Origin: Gamsiella multidivaricata
Lineage: Eukaryota > Mortierellomycota > Mortierellomycetes > Mortierellales > Mortierellaceae
Assembly (NCBI RefSeq): GCF_025024155.1
Contig: NW_026251738.1
Span: forward strand, 186,001-250,000
Direction: 5' to 3'
DNA length: 64,000 nt
This document shows positions 33,415 through 45,500 of the stretch, one piece after another. Both the position numbers and the translations under genes were made by a program. Within the stretch, counting starts at the first letter, position 1. Each line of letters starts with the position of its first letter. The notes beneath the pieces are model-generated. The model worked only from the letters and a program-made list of their open reading frames with translations, ran no database searches and was not told the origin of the DNA.

Positions 33415-35234
33415 CTAAACAGTTATCACTCCAGCGATTGGTGCGCCTTGTTCTTTCTCCTTCAGACCTTTCTTAGAGGGCTTTTGTGGCATTACATCGC
33501 CTGTGCCACGCCTAGTAATATATGGCAAGAAGCTAGCCTGGGGTCTGTATGCTCCCGATTTGACAAAACCTCTCATTCTGACCCAGTCTGGCAGGTAGTT
33601 GAACACAACTTGGCGCATCATCCTCTCGCTCCATTTCTGTAAGCATAGAGATGCTATATTAGCTACCGTCAAAAGCATTTATAGAGGCAAGTCATGAAAG
33701 AAAGTAGCGCTTTACCTGGCCAGTCATTAGCTTGGAGACCAACTTGCTATTAATGTACTGGTACTTTGCATGGGGATAACGCTGAGTGCGATAGTCCAGA
33801 AACGCTGCTTCAATCGCCTCCTGAGTGGTTGATTCGAGATCATAGATAACATTAGCCAAAACGACCGCGTCCTGCATGGCATTTACGGCACCCTGGCCAG
33901 CACTCAGCAGCATCTTGTGGCAAGCATCGCCAGCCAATGCTGTGCGTCCGTAATGCCATGTCTCAAACAACTTTTCCTCGAGATACACCTTCGAGATCAA
34001 GTCCTTGGGGGTTGCGTCCATGAGGTCGCCTAAAGTGCCACCGATGGGCACACGGCAGTCTCGGAACAGTGCGAGCGAGCTCTCGATCGATTCCGGGCCC
34101 CATTCAGAGTTGCGGAATTGCTGCTCCTTGGACTCAGTCTCGCTTGTGAGCTGCAAACTGGCGCCCCAGCAGATACGGTTGTCAGGGATAGTGAGGGTGC
34201 CCCACTATTTGCGTAGCGTCAGATAAAACAAAAGGTTGTCAGCTTTTTTTGGCTGCAAAAGTAAATGAAGCGTATTATTAGGCACTGGAAACGAGGAAAA
34301 TACTTACGCTCATAAGCTGGCCACCAATGACCTGCGAAAAGTTCACGGTAGATTCCCTCAACGCAGGGTACTTCTCGGGATCTACTGGATCGGTGACGCC
34401 AACCGTGGTAACGAATGATGGGGCAAGGCTTTCATTGTCTGATTTTGGCAGTACATTCTTGGCTAACATCTTCTTGTACAATGCCTGCCGCACGCTAGAG
34501 TAGGCGCCATCGGCTCCAATGAGAATGTCGCCATGGTACTGAGACCCGTCATTGCAACGGATCATGACACCCAGATGGTTCTGCTCGAGGGCGAGGACTT
34601 TTCTGTTCATGAAGACCTTTTCGGCAGGGACACGATCAAACATCACCTCGTAGAGTCGAGGACGCGCAAAGATGAATGTGTCGTATCCGGTGCTATGCAA
34701 TAGATGGGACAACGATTTTAGCGATTTTAGTGTGTGATTGTAGATTTCAATGATATTAAAGACAGCATGAAAAGGACGTGACAGAGTATACATACAATTC
34801 TTTGTATTCCCTCATCGTCATACTGCCAATGTTCTTCATGTTGCCATCATAGAGCTTCTGCTCATAGACTGGTAAGGAGATCCTTTCAATCTCCTCGAGC
34901 AAACCGAGCTGCTCGAAGACAGGCAAGATGTTCGCACCAAGCGAAAGCGCGGACCCTTTTACGCATAGCAAATATGAACATTTTAATTAGTCGTCCAATA
35001 GCACAGCAACGACACCGTGGAGAGCAAGAGACATGTAGCGCCGAGTATCTTACCCAGTGGCCGAATTTTAGCAGCACGCTCAAAGATTTGGTAAGGAATG
35101 TCGGCTTTCTCCAGGAGGAGGGCGAGCATAAGACCCGCGAGACCGGCACCAACGATCAAGACATGGGGTTTACCATTTGGAGTGGCGGGCCGTTTGGAGA
35201 GGTCGGGTTGCTCAGTAATGTCTAGTGTCGACAT
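33415..35234 (-). CDS. FAD-dependent monooxygenase, copy M7, with three introns lost
   Basis: Only five exons are found: 35234-35054, 34955-34796, 34692-34308, 34204-33716 and 33636-33415, which give 478 residues. The fourth is 489 bases, exactly 280+11+22+176. Exons 4, 5, 6 and 7 of the other copies are therefore joined without gain or loss of a base. The GD motif reads GDACHKMLLSAGQGAVNAMQ, with Ser for the usual Gly or Ala. The N-terminus has about 14 extra residues before the Rossmann motif (IVGAGLAGLMLALLLEK). The C-terminus keeps AYRPQASFLPY but has TRRGTGDVMPQK for ENRG.GP. A TATAAA on the coding strand lies at 35409-35414. The copy looks functional. Confidence 0.9.
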
Positions 35235-36137
35235 TGGAATGCGGAAGTCAAGGATGAGATGAGGAATGAGATGAGGAATGAGATGGCGAAGAGGGGGACG
35301 GACAGAAGTCGAAGAAGAAGGGTGTGAGAAAGCGTTTTTTTTTTTCCAAAAGGTCGCTTCATTTTCCCATAACTTGGTTGATTGTGACCACAATTCAATC
35401 GGGGCGAGTTTATATCTGCACCTATGCATTGTACCCTGCTAGTTCATGCGAAGAGCCATGGCTGAGCGCCAACCAGGAACACTTTTGAACTTCATCCATA
35501 CGGAAGTTAAACATGGTCGTATTATTCGAACGTAATAAACTGCATCCCAAAAGAGGGACCTCATTATTGAGTAGTATACACTCGCCATTCCAAGGTCACT
35601 GATTCCTCTCTCATTCTTTCATCGCTCAGTCCCGTTTCTTCTCTTCCTCATTCGCTTACCGGCTCAACAAGTGGGTAATCGATGGAATGCTTGCTGGGGT
35701 CGCAAGAGAAACACTTGTTTGTTCACTTTGGATCGATCCGATCCCATATGAATGCAGTGCTGTGCTACCATGAGGCAAAATTGAGCCGCTCTGCGGGCCA
35801 GAGCGAGGAGTGAGCCCTAATCTTGTCTTCTCTTGAGAATGGGAACGAGCATGAATAGAACATTCGCCTGATGTTGATCAAGAAACAACCCGTCCTCCTT
35901 TTAACACTGACAGAGCAGCAAATAATACACAGCAGAATAGCAATAAACGAACCATAAATGAACTTTGCCTAAACTTCTATTTATTTATGCATGATACGCA
36001 TCGACCGTGAGGGAGAGGATCGAGTGTCGATTTGCATTATCGGGAGCGCAGGGCGTGCAATGCTCTCATTTTATTTACGAATAGGTGCTTGAAGACATGC
36101 CCCTACACTCTCCTTAAAAACAATGTCTTTTAACGCC
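35235..36137. promoter_or_regulatory. Promoter region of M7 and 3' flank of M8
   Basis: This 900-base spacer contains a coding-strand TATAAA at 35409-35414, about 175 bases before the M7 start. It also has a purine-rich plus-strand stretch, including a tandem GAGATGAGGAAT repeat, at 35250-35290. Nothing else is recognised. Confidence 0.4.
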
Positions 36138-38224
36138 TCATATCGCCTCAGTGTGCTGTCCGTGAACATTCGCCTTCTGTTCCTGAGCTGCTCGTTTAGA
36201 GGGGGTTTGCGGGAGAACAGGTCCTGTTCCCCGATTCTCGATCAGCGGCAAGAACACTGCCTGGGGACGGTACGACGCAGCCTTTGTAAACGATCGCGTG
36301 GAAACCCATGTCGGGAGGTGCTGGAATACCAACCAGCGGACTAAGCGGTCAAGCCATTGCTACTCATGTTGTTCGAAATTTAAGAACACATTGAGTGGCA
36401 GCTCCCGGGGTTCCATCGCGATGAGAAGAGCATAGCTGCTACTGCATTTGACCCTTCGACATACCTGGCCAGACATGAGCCTTGACATGAACTTGCTGGC
36501 AGCAACGTCAGCTTTCGCGCGTGGATAGCGCTGTCCCCGATATGATTGGAAGGCAGCTTCGATATTTTCCTGAGTCGGTACGCCCATGTCGTAGATACAA
36601 TTTGCCAAGACCGCGGCGTCCTGCATGGCATTCATAGCGCCTATTGTTTTTAATAATCAAATGTGAGGAGTTGGGCTTCGTGGGAACCTGAATCTTGCGG
36701 AATCACGCATGGATGACGATGAGCTGGGCTACCTTGGCCACCATGAGGAAGCATCTAAGAAGGAAAAGTGAGCCTGTTAGCGAGATAGTCCAGCATATCT
36801 TTGGCCCATCGAAAGCATAAGCAACTCGTTTGTTTACCTTGTGGCACGCTTCAAAGTGGACAAATAAAAAAGTGTTAGTAAATTATTTGCCCTAGAATAT
36901 CAACCATGAAAACCATTAAGGCTGCTCTATATATGCCTTGCGCCTCCATACCATCGCCGATCAATACTGTCCGTCCATGGCACCAGGTCTCAAAAAGCTT
37001 TTCTTCCAAATACACCGTTGAAATGCCCTCTTTGGGCGTTGCGTCAAAGATATCGCCCATAGTGCCTCCCAAATTGCTAGGCGAGTCATAGTAGCGTTTG
37101 AGGATTGTCTCGCTGGATTCAGATTCCCACTTCGAGTTACGGAAGTGCTGGTCCTCAGCTTGGGTGCTCGAAGTGAACTGAAGTGACAAGGCCCAGCCAA
37201 TACGGTTTCCTGGGATTGTAGTGACGCTCCACTGTATTTTATAATGAATATGAGACGCTTATCAGCGCGTGCTTGAGAGTACACTCGAATCCATCACAGC
37301 AATGTAAAACAGGAAAAGTCCATTGTCAATTTACCGCTGAGCTGTCATTATCCACGGTTTGAATAAAATGCGTCGCATTATGTTCCAATTCTGGATACCG
37401 ATCTGTCGGCATTGGTGAGGTGACGCCCACAACGCACAAATATCCTATCGCCATCTTTTCAGTATCGGATTTAGGGAGTTTATGTTCCTTCTCCAGTTCC
37501 TGGTACAGGTTCTGGCGGACGCTGCTGTAGGCGCCATCGGCTCCGACAACAATATGACCCCTGTAGGCAGAACTGTCCGAGCAATGGATGACAACATCGT
37601 CCATGGTGGTTTCCGTCCGGAGGACTCGCTTCCCGAAGAGGATCTTGTCTGCAGGCACCTTGGAGAGCAGAATCGTGTAGAGGTCAGGTCGGGAAAAGAC
37701 AATCCCATCATATCCGGTGCTGTTTCGAGGGAGTTTCGCGAATGAGTAATCACGGAGTGCCATTAGCACAATAGCATATGGTACTAAAAATGAGGCAAGT
37801 GTTTTTACATTTCTTTGTAGCCCTTGACAGCGATGGTACCCAGATTGACTTTATCTACGTCGAACAACTTGATCTCCTCGTGGATCTTGGAGATGTTCAT
37901 GACCTCATCGAGTATTCCGAGCTGCTCCACAAGCGACAGAATATTCGCATTGAACGCCAGAACAGAGCCTAGATGAAGGTACGAAAGAATCGATACAAAT
38001 ACGTTGTCGTCAGGTACAGTCATTAAATACGTTTGAGGGTCTTCTCGATTGCAGTTTTGTCAATATGGTGTTGAGGATTCCGTACCAAGGGGCTTAATGG
38101 TCGATGCACGCTCGAAGATACGATACGGAATATTGATTTTCTCGAGCAACAGCGCTAGCACCAGCCCGCCGAGTCCTGCACCTACAATAAGCACAGTTAG
38201 AGGTTCCGGTGTTGCCTTAGACAT
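36138..38224 (-). CDS. FAD-dependent monooxygenase, copy M8
   Basis: The exons are 38224-38086, 37968-37809, 37719-37335, 37231-36952, 36848-36838, 36754-36733, 36640-36465 and 36359-36138, which give 464 residues. The motifs are IVGAGLGGLVLALLLEK, GADGAYSSVRQ, GDACHKMLPHGGQGAMNAMQ and a C-terminal SYRPQAVFLPL with RGTGPVLPQ. All introns are GT-AG. In sequence it is closer to M7 than to M3-M6. It is the right end of the array and looks functional. Confidence 0.9.
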
Positions 38225-38459
38225 CTTGTGCTGAGAAAAAAGTCAATGAGGGGGATTTGGAACGAGTAGGATGAACGATGGGATGAGATGAATGTAATCT
38301 GCCAGTTTATCACCAAAGCGGATAAACCCGCGCATGCTTCAAAAACTATGAGGCCTAACCTGTACGACGACCGTACCTGTTTTCTGTGTTTGTTGCACAG
38401 GCAATCCTATGAACAAGGCACTTTTTATTGCTCGATCCCATGGGAGTGCTGTTGTTTCC

Positions 38460-41119
38460 TCAAGAATATAGTTTTTTGTACGCGATGCAGGCATTCTTCA
38501 GTACCTTTTCTCGCTCCAGGTCAAAAGCTCCATGTATACCATGTTCGTTAAAAACTATCTCGCTCAACTTTCTTTTTGTGCTCGACCGTGTACACATATC
38601 AAATACGACTTTATTTCGAGCGCTACCGTTCGTACTAATAACGGGCGGCTGCCGCTCCTTGCCGCACTCATTCACTCTCTCTGTCCGACCACCTTCCCCC
38701 GAGCGCATCTCAGTCTCAAACTCCCCCTCCTTATCTTCTTTATCCTCCATACCCGCTTGTCCCTGACCATGTGGTATCTCGTAGAGCCCGAAACCGAGCC
38801 ACAGGTACCTCAACCTTTTCAACCTCCTCAAACGATCCACCAGTTGTTGCTCAGCCTCCGTCAGGGGCTCCATCATCACGCCAGCATAACCGTCATCTTC
38901 GTACGCTGCGTAAAGCTCTCGACCGGGTGGAACAAATACTCTATCCATATAAGATAAGAACGCCTCTTGGTCCCTAATCGACTCTCCAGAGTTCGAGTAG
39001 ACATTCGTCGGGTACCAGCCGCAGTAGTCTGCTTGAGCGGGAGAGGTATGATTCCCACATGATGATCATACCGATCTGCGCGTCGTCGTAACGTCTCTTG
39101 CGCGATCGGTCGGGCATCCAAGGTCTGCATCACACGCTGAACTCCCCGCCTACTCTTAACGCCCTCAACCAGAATCCAAAGTTCCTCGAGCATAGTAGCA
39201 CAGTGCCATTGTCTTTCAGACCATGCGTAAGGAAATAAATGACCGTCTGGGAACCTTGCCTGGCGTAGATGTATGCATCGACGCAGAAGCGTGTGTGTCA
39301 GTATAATGAGATCGATATCCGTGGATGAGTTGTCGGAACAAACTGACGGCACAGACATGGAGGACGGAGACGCAGGTGATAGGGGCCGGTAACAAGCGTT
39401 CAATCGGTTGGAGCCCTGTCCGGATATGTGCTGCTGTAGCCACTGGAATCGAGACAGGCCTGGTGGCGTGTTCAGATCAGCACCAGAGTCCGTGCGAGAG
39501 TATTCCGAGTCTGTATTTGAGCCGTTATCCGATGCATTTCCTCCTTGACCCAAGTTGGTTGATCCGTGCATATCGCTCAGACTCCAGTTGTCGTCGGTTA
39601 CATTAAAGTCGAGCACCTCCAGCGTTGCCTGGTGCAGCCTCAATGCTTTGAGGACCTGTGGTATAAAGTATTCCTGGCCTGCGCGGAACAGTTTCAATCC
39701 AGCATTATTTACAGGGCTGTAGTAGTCACTATTGCGAGCCCTAGTGTTCGTCAAGTGCTCCTCGTCGTTATATGGGCTACTCCTGCCTTTACCAGCCATA
39801 TAATGGGTATCTTGAGTGGATACCCCAGAATCACTTTGATTGCGGGGCCCAAGCGCACGGATCAGCAGCGCCGTATCACCGGCCATGACCTTGGAGTCAC
39901 GAATACTCAACTTTTTCAGTTTTGGGCAGTATCTGTCGATCTCGTATCTTATCCAGGGAATCACCCGCGTATTGTCGACACCGCTTGTGACCATCCAATG
40001 CTCTAATTCTGGAAAGTGAAGAAACAGCGATGGCTCAAGGGCATTGATTGACTTTATCTGCGCATGAGTAGCCAGTTGGGGGCCAGTTAGGACTTTTGGA
40101 CCAGTTTGTGTCGAGCTGCTTCGCCCGAAAACGATTCCGTTGTATAAATTAGCATTGTTGCCATTCGATCCTACGGCAGAGCTCTGGATTGTTTTTGGTA
40201 TGCGCAAGATGTTGCAAAACGCCTCGTGTCGACGTTGGCTGAAGAGCGTTGTCAGGGAAATGGCCAGAAATCGGACTCCGCGATGTTGGAATGTCGATAG
40301 TCTAGCGGCTGTTCGTCATATCCATATTCGTCGCCTTCGTCAATAAAGGCGCAGTCTCGCAACTGCAGTTTCACCAAATGCGGGGTAGCTTCAAGCATGC
40401 GGCAAAGTCGTGTTCGAGAGATTGCCCAAAAGCCGGCGTCAAGGTGTACGAGGCGGCTCGACGGGATATACATCCAGGCTTGAATAAAATTGCGAGGAGG
40501 ACTTGATAGAGTATGCTGAGGATCGACATGTGTCGGAGCATACCTTGGTCTGAACATTTGTGCAATGTCCAAGAGATACGGCAGCATCCCATTGCACTCG
40601 TGTACGCCTGAACTAGTTAAACAAGCCTTACAGCACGGTCCCTGCCACGACAGCTCTTCTAATAACATCCAGTTCCTCTTGATAAGCTCCCTAGATATCA
40701 ACAGACAGCGTTTGATGGTCATGTCAGGCTCCCTACTAGCATATCTGAAAGGCGTGCTCAGGATCCTCTGCAAGGATATGGCCAGACTGCAAGGCATCTG
40801 GCAGCCTTGGGTCACTCCACTCACGGCTCGCATCTTCCAGGAAACTCAGATCTCCTCTGTTTTGATGCCAGCTCATTCTTCTGGAATCAATTGACAGTCT
40901 TTCCACTTGGTTGACGCTGCTGTTATTGAATAGCTGCAGCGCGATGGGGCTATCAATCCCTTCAAGCCTACGAACCAGCTCACCGTAGTTCGCGATATCA
41001 ACCCCAAAGTGGTAAAGCTGCATCCTCTCAAATAGTTCACTCTCTTCTGATTGGACCAACGCGTGGTTGGACATTGCTTCGAGGTAATGCGTCCAAAATG
41101 GGTGTGTACTGCTCCGCAA
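38460..41119 (-). pseudogene. Decayed LRR/F-box-like gene in several frames
   Basis: Four open stretches follow one another in different frames: 41119-40736, 40833-40252, 40207-38876 (extendable upstream to about 40300) and 38948-38460 (extendable to about 39050). They read like one Leu-rich protein: ISRELIKRNWMLLEELSW, LVKLQLRDCAFIDEG, LTTLFSQRRHEAFCN, CPKLKKLSIRDSK and RRLKRLRYLWLGFG. This is the style of the LRR part of fungal F-box proteins, but no F-box was found. The change at about 40266 occurs inside a stretch without a usable GT donor, so it must be an indel and not an intron. For the others I found no convincing intron. It is probably a pseudogene; assembly errors are the alternative. 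Confidence 0.55.
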
Positions 41120-41858
41120 TCACTTGGCAGGCGCGATTAACGATCTGTGCCTCAGTGACTTTGAGTTTAGGCAGTTCTAACGCAAATAGCGATAAAGCTG
41201 GATCGAATGCAGAGTTATCTTCGTCCAGGATAATCCCAAGTTCTAGCGCCGACGTGTGGATCATGCCTTGGTGCTTCAATATTTTGGCCCACTCAGCGCG
41301 CAGACTGTCGACAAGCTGCGAACGCTGTGGGAGAGCAGGCTGCTTCCGATAGCGTAATACCATCATCTTGAGCTTTTCATAGCGCATGCTCTCGGCCCCA
41401 TACTTGCGCACCTCTTTCAAAAGACAATTCTCAATTCTGAGTAGCCTGGAATGATCTTGGTTCTTCCGTACAGTATATGTTTCATGGTTGAGAATTGACT
41501 CGTCGAGCTGGACGCGGTGTTCACCCCAGAGCTCCAGATCCCACTTGTGGTGAGGCTCCAGCACCTGCCTCGGGTATGGGTTCACCAGGGACGTGTAGGT
41601 AAACTTCCCCGTCGTCGGTAGTGCTGAAATCATTTCTTGCGTATACGTGATCGTGCGATGGGGATTGTAGTCGAGTGAGTGGTATTTTTCCAAAACCGCA
41701 TATTCATACCAATTGATGGTATGAAGTTTCTCGATTCCACTTAGGAACTGGAGCCGAGGCCATTCCACATCGGTATCCATTGCCACGTCTGCTACGCCTG
41801 TGTTCGGAAGGGTTGTCATGGTCAAATGACTGCTATTGGTGTTGTCGTTGTAATCCAT
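41037..41858 (-). CDS. Hypothetical protein, 273 residues
   Basis: This is an open frame from ATG at 41858, rich in charged and Tyr residues (WPRLQFLSGIEKL, SLDYNPHRTITYTQEMI). It has no signal peptide or membrane segment, and I do not recognise it. A TATAAATAG on the coding strand at 41973-41981 lies about 115 bases before the start, which supports a real 5' end. Its 3' end overlaps the first frame of the decayed LRR locus, so it may be the undamaged N-terminal part of that gene. Confidence 0.5.
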   Translation of the reverse strand: MDYNDNTNSSHLTMTTLPNTGVADVAMDTDVEWPRLQFLSGIEKLHTINWYEYAVLEKYHSLDYNPHRTITYTQEMISALPTTGKFTYTSLVNPYPRQVLEPHHKWDLELWGEHRVQLDESILNHETYTVRKNQDHSRLLRIENCLLKEVRKYGAESMRYEKLKMMVLRYRKQPALPQRSQLVDSLRAEWAKILKHQGMIHTSALELGIILDEDNSAFDPALSLFALELPKLKVTEAQIVNRACQVIAEQYTPILDALPRSNVQPRVGPIRRE

Positions 41859-41972
41859 AGCTTAGAAAGAGCAGTGGATGGTAGGTTGTAAAGAAAAGAG
41901 GGACCGGCGATAGCTGTGTGTTGAGATGCAAATGAAAGGTGGTGGTGGTCTAGCACGTAGTGAATTCAGTCC

Positions 41973-41981
41973 CCTATTTAT
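41973..41981 (-). promoter_or_regulatory. TATA box candidate for the gene starting at 41858
   Basis: TATAAATAG on the minus strand lies about 115 bases before the ATG. The position and sequence fit a core promoter; it is supported by sequence only. Confidence 0.4.
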
Positions 41982-42500
41982 AGGATCCGAAAGCCGGTTC
42001 CTTGTCGATACGTCTTCCAAGGACAGCTTACAGTTTTCCCGTTCTTTGGTGAAGAAAAAGGTAGTAAGAAAAGGCAGACTTTCTACATGGAGGCCAGGGC
42101 ACTTGCAAGCTCATATAGATTTTTTTTAAAGAGAAAGGTGCTCCTTAGACTTTTCTATAAAACCAGGGCGGCTGTAATGACGCGCGGTTCCTTGCTGCTA
42201 GTGACCGCGCACCGCAGCATGCGGTGGGCACCAATGTTCCTTCATAGTCCTTGCAAGGAACAACAAATATGGTGATTCGTTCCTACTTTTCAGTCGTTAG
42301 CCTACCTACAAGCTCCTTCGTACGCTTGTCAAGAATTACCAGAGTTAAGTTTTTCGGATCCACGGTGAAAAATTTCCTGGCAACAGACTTTACCCAACCA
42401 CATAGCCCGAAAGAAAACTTTGTATGAAGGAGCCGCAAGCAGTTCAGGGATGTTTTATTAGTAGACGTATGTGAATCGCAAAACGAGATTCAATAGGTCC
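41982..42500. other. Intergenic region
   Basis: No gene-like frame was seen. It contains the 3' flank of the hybrid histidine kinase. Confidence 0.4.
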
Positions 42501-45500
42501 TTAGTGACAACAGTAGCGCTGGATCAATAGCGCAAGACCCTGTGTTAGCAACGGCTTTGTCATGTATTCGTCCATACCCGCTCGGATGCATTTCTATACA
42601 AAGGATCAATAAACACCACAGTGGAACATGTGCTTCCCGTTAGTATGTCTTCAACACCATTTCTTTCAAATTGGTGCGCGTGGCCAGGTCTTCGTGACTT
42701 TTGTGTTCTCTTACCTCTTTCGTAGCGAGCTGGATATCCGCACTCAGTCCCACAATCGGGATGCGGATATGGCTCTTTGATGAATCCTCCGACGGACCTA
42801 TCTCTGTGTCTGCTGCTCCTGCCTCGTTCTTCTGCTTCTGTTCCTCCACCAAGTCTGCTTCCAGCGCTCGAATCTTTTTAGTCGCCGCTAGTCCATCCAT
42901 GATAGGCATGTGCTGAGGAAAAAGCAAACGAAAATAGTAGCCGAATTCAGTCATTGATTGGTTCATAAAAGGCGTTAATTCTTCACTGAAAATCTAAGGC
43001 TAATCCCGCTGGATTTGACGTGTTGCGCAACTTACATGATCAAAAATAGCGATTGTGTAGTGTCCTCGCTTGGCTGCCAGCCATTCATCGACGGCCTCCT
43101 GTCCATTACCCGCAATCACCACATTCATGCCGAGCTTTGAAAGTTGCCTACCAGTTCAATAACCGCGGAATAAAATTCTCTGAGTATGAGTGACCTCGTC
43201 CCCACCATTAATAACAGCTTTTCACACATAAAAACAGAGCTTACTTCTCCAAGATCTTTTGCGAGACAAAATCGTCTTCTGCAACAAGAACATTGATTCC
43301 CTTGCACCTCTTGCGTTGCTCAGGCGTTAGCAACAGCGTCAGCGCATCATTGTTACGGGCCCGCTTCGGAAGATCGCCGTCAGCTACCTTCCTACTTCTC
43401 GCCCTGGATGACGAGGACGATGATGAAGACAAGGCTTTTGTCTTGGAAGTCTTAGAAGCCGGTGGTAAGTCTCTATCAGATCCTTCATCACTAGTCCGCC
43501 CTCTTCCTGCCAAATCATCCTTGGAGCGTCTACGCTTCAGAGTATCGCGTTGTGGGGATACGGATCTAGAAGGCGATGTGGACTGCGATAACGTGCCGCT
43601 TGATGCTGCATATGACGACGGCGAAGATCGTCCTGGATCCTCGAATTGACTATCCTCGGATTCGCCAGGAATCTCCCCCAATTTGGCACATCCAAGCGCT
43701 TCAGTACCACCGTTCATCCGATGCTCATGCAGAAGTAGGGCGTTGTACATGATCTGTAGTAGCTTGAGTCGACGCACCGGCTTGATCATTCGGCATACTT
43801 GGAACGACGACGACTTGCGCGGGACTGGAGAAGATCCAGGCACATCTGCATAGGTATCTGCCTCTGTCCCTGCTCCGGAAGTCGACTCAACTGTTGCATT
43901 CATTTCCTTTCTCTTTGTGAAAGTCGCGGCCAGAAGCGACTGTTTCTTGCGCTTGAACAATTGAGACGGTATCCTGGGCCGCTTTCCTGAGGGTGTACCG
44001 GATGCTGGCTTTTTGAGACTTGCTGAAGACTTGGCCCTGATCTTTGACATAAAAGAGGCACTGCGTACCTGTCCCATGGCCTTCTCTGCGAAATCCAGGT
44101 CAGAGGACGCACGAATACGTCCGCGCCCTCCAACATCCACTTGCTCAGAATCAGTTTCCTCAGAATTCGCATCCAATCGCTTCTGCGCTGGCGGTAAAAT
44201 CCATCGCAGAGTCTCAGTTGTCGGAGCGAGGAGCAGGACAAAGGCGATCGATGGCGAAGGATATATGCAATCGAGTTCTGCCGAGTCTAGGACGTGATCA
44301 ACCAGGATGAAGTCGAATTGTGGGATTGCATCGAGCTTCAAAAGCGGTAACGCTTCAACGCAGCCGCACTTACTCTCGCCTTCCACGCCTTCCTTGTTGC
44401 CGATGCCCTTGATAATGCCTTCCATTTGATCCTCTGCGGCCTCTGATATGACAGGATTTTGAACGTGGTCTGAGCAGCAGCTCAGGGGATCGCCAAGAAT
44501 TCCGATGGCGCCACACTTTACAGCCGAGAACACGTCGTCAAACTCCATGCATATGACGCTAGGTGCAGTGCTCATCACTTGCTGTCGTAGCAGCTTGTTG
44601 GGCGACAAGATCAGCACTCTCTTGCCATCGAGCGCAGCCCACCTTGAGGTCAATACCTTCTCGCACTCATAGATCCGAGCGCTTTCTACTGGGTTCAAAG
44701 CCCGGTCATGATCTGTCATGGCTCTCAGTTTTGCTGTGAACGTGAAAGTCGATCCTTTGCCCTTCTCGGACTCCACAACGACCTTGCCGTGCATATGTGC
44801 AATCAACTGCGCGCAAATCGAGAGTCCTAATCCGGTGCCACCATACTTTCGAGTCGTCCCGTTGTCGGTCTGCTGAAACGACACGAATAGCATCTTTTGC
44901 TCATCTGGTGTCATTCCGATTCCTTGATCCGTCACGGAGCAGTGCAGTATCACCTCGTCACCGAGGTGCGAGTCGTTCAACTCTAACTCGACCTTGCTCC
45001 GCAACGCCTCCATGCCATTTTTACCCAGATAATCGGTGCCACATTTTCCGGCAAGAATTTCAAGGATCGACTGTGAGGATTTTCCGGAGTTCAGCGTTTC
45101 CCGTTTCCGAAGTTCGTGCCAGTACTTGATGACGACATTGCCAGAGGTCGAGAACTTGATGGCGTTACCGATCAGATTCATGAGAATCTGCTTCATTCGA
45201 TCAGGGTCACCGATAAGTTGAACGGGCAGAGTATCATCGACCAGGATGATGAGCTCAAGACCTTTCTTTGACGCCAATGGAACCAGCAGATCACAAACAT
45301 CTACCAGAAGAAAGGGGAAAGGGAGGGGGAGGGGGGTTAATACACGTCGGTCGAGTGCAAATGGTGATGCGAGCGAAATGACTGCAAGGCACAGGTGCTC
45401 GAACTCGCCTCCAAGAATCTCTTCAAAGCACAGCGGGATGTACTCAAGCGTGACCTTATCTGCCTCCAGCTTGCTGAAGTTCAGCAGATCATCCACGATC

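Noticed and set aside
35460..35530. Sequence resembling the 5S rRNA motif GGAAGTTAA
   Set aside because: Only about 12 bases fit and neither the 5S stem nor the internal control region can be made.
7057..38224. Secondary-metabolite biosynthetic cluster
   Set aside because: No polyketide or peptide synthase, terpene cyclase, transferase, transporter or pathway regulator was found among the monooxygenases; the array holds one gene family only.
38532..38957. 141-residue plus-strand frame opposite the LRR locus
   Set aside because: It is antisense to the Leu-rich frame at 38460-38948, with no start context or similarity.
39001..39100. A 43-base intron (GTATGA...GCAG) to explain the last frame change of the LRR locus
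   Set aside because: Removing it leads into the third frame, which stops within 20 codons, so it does not connect the two open stretches.
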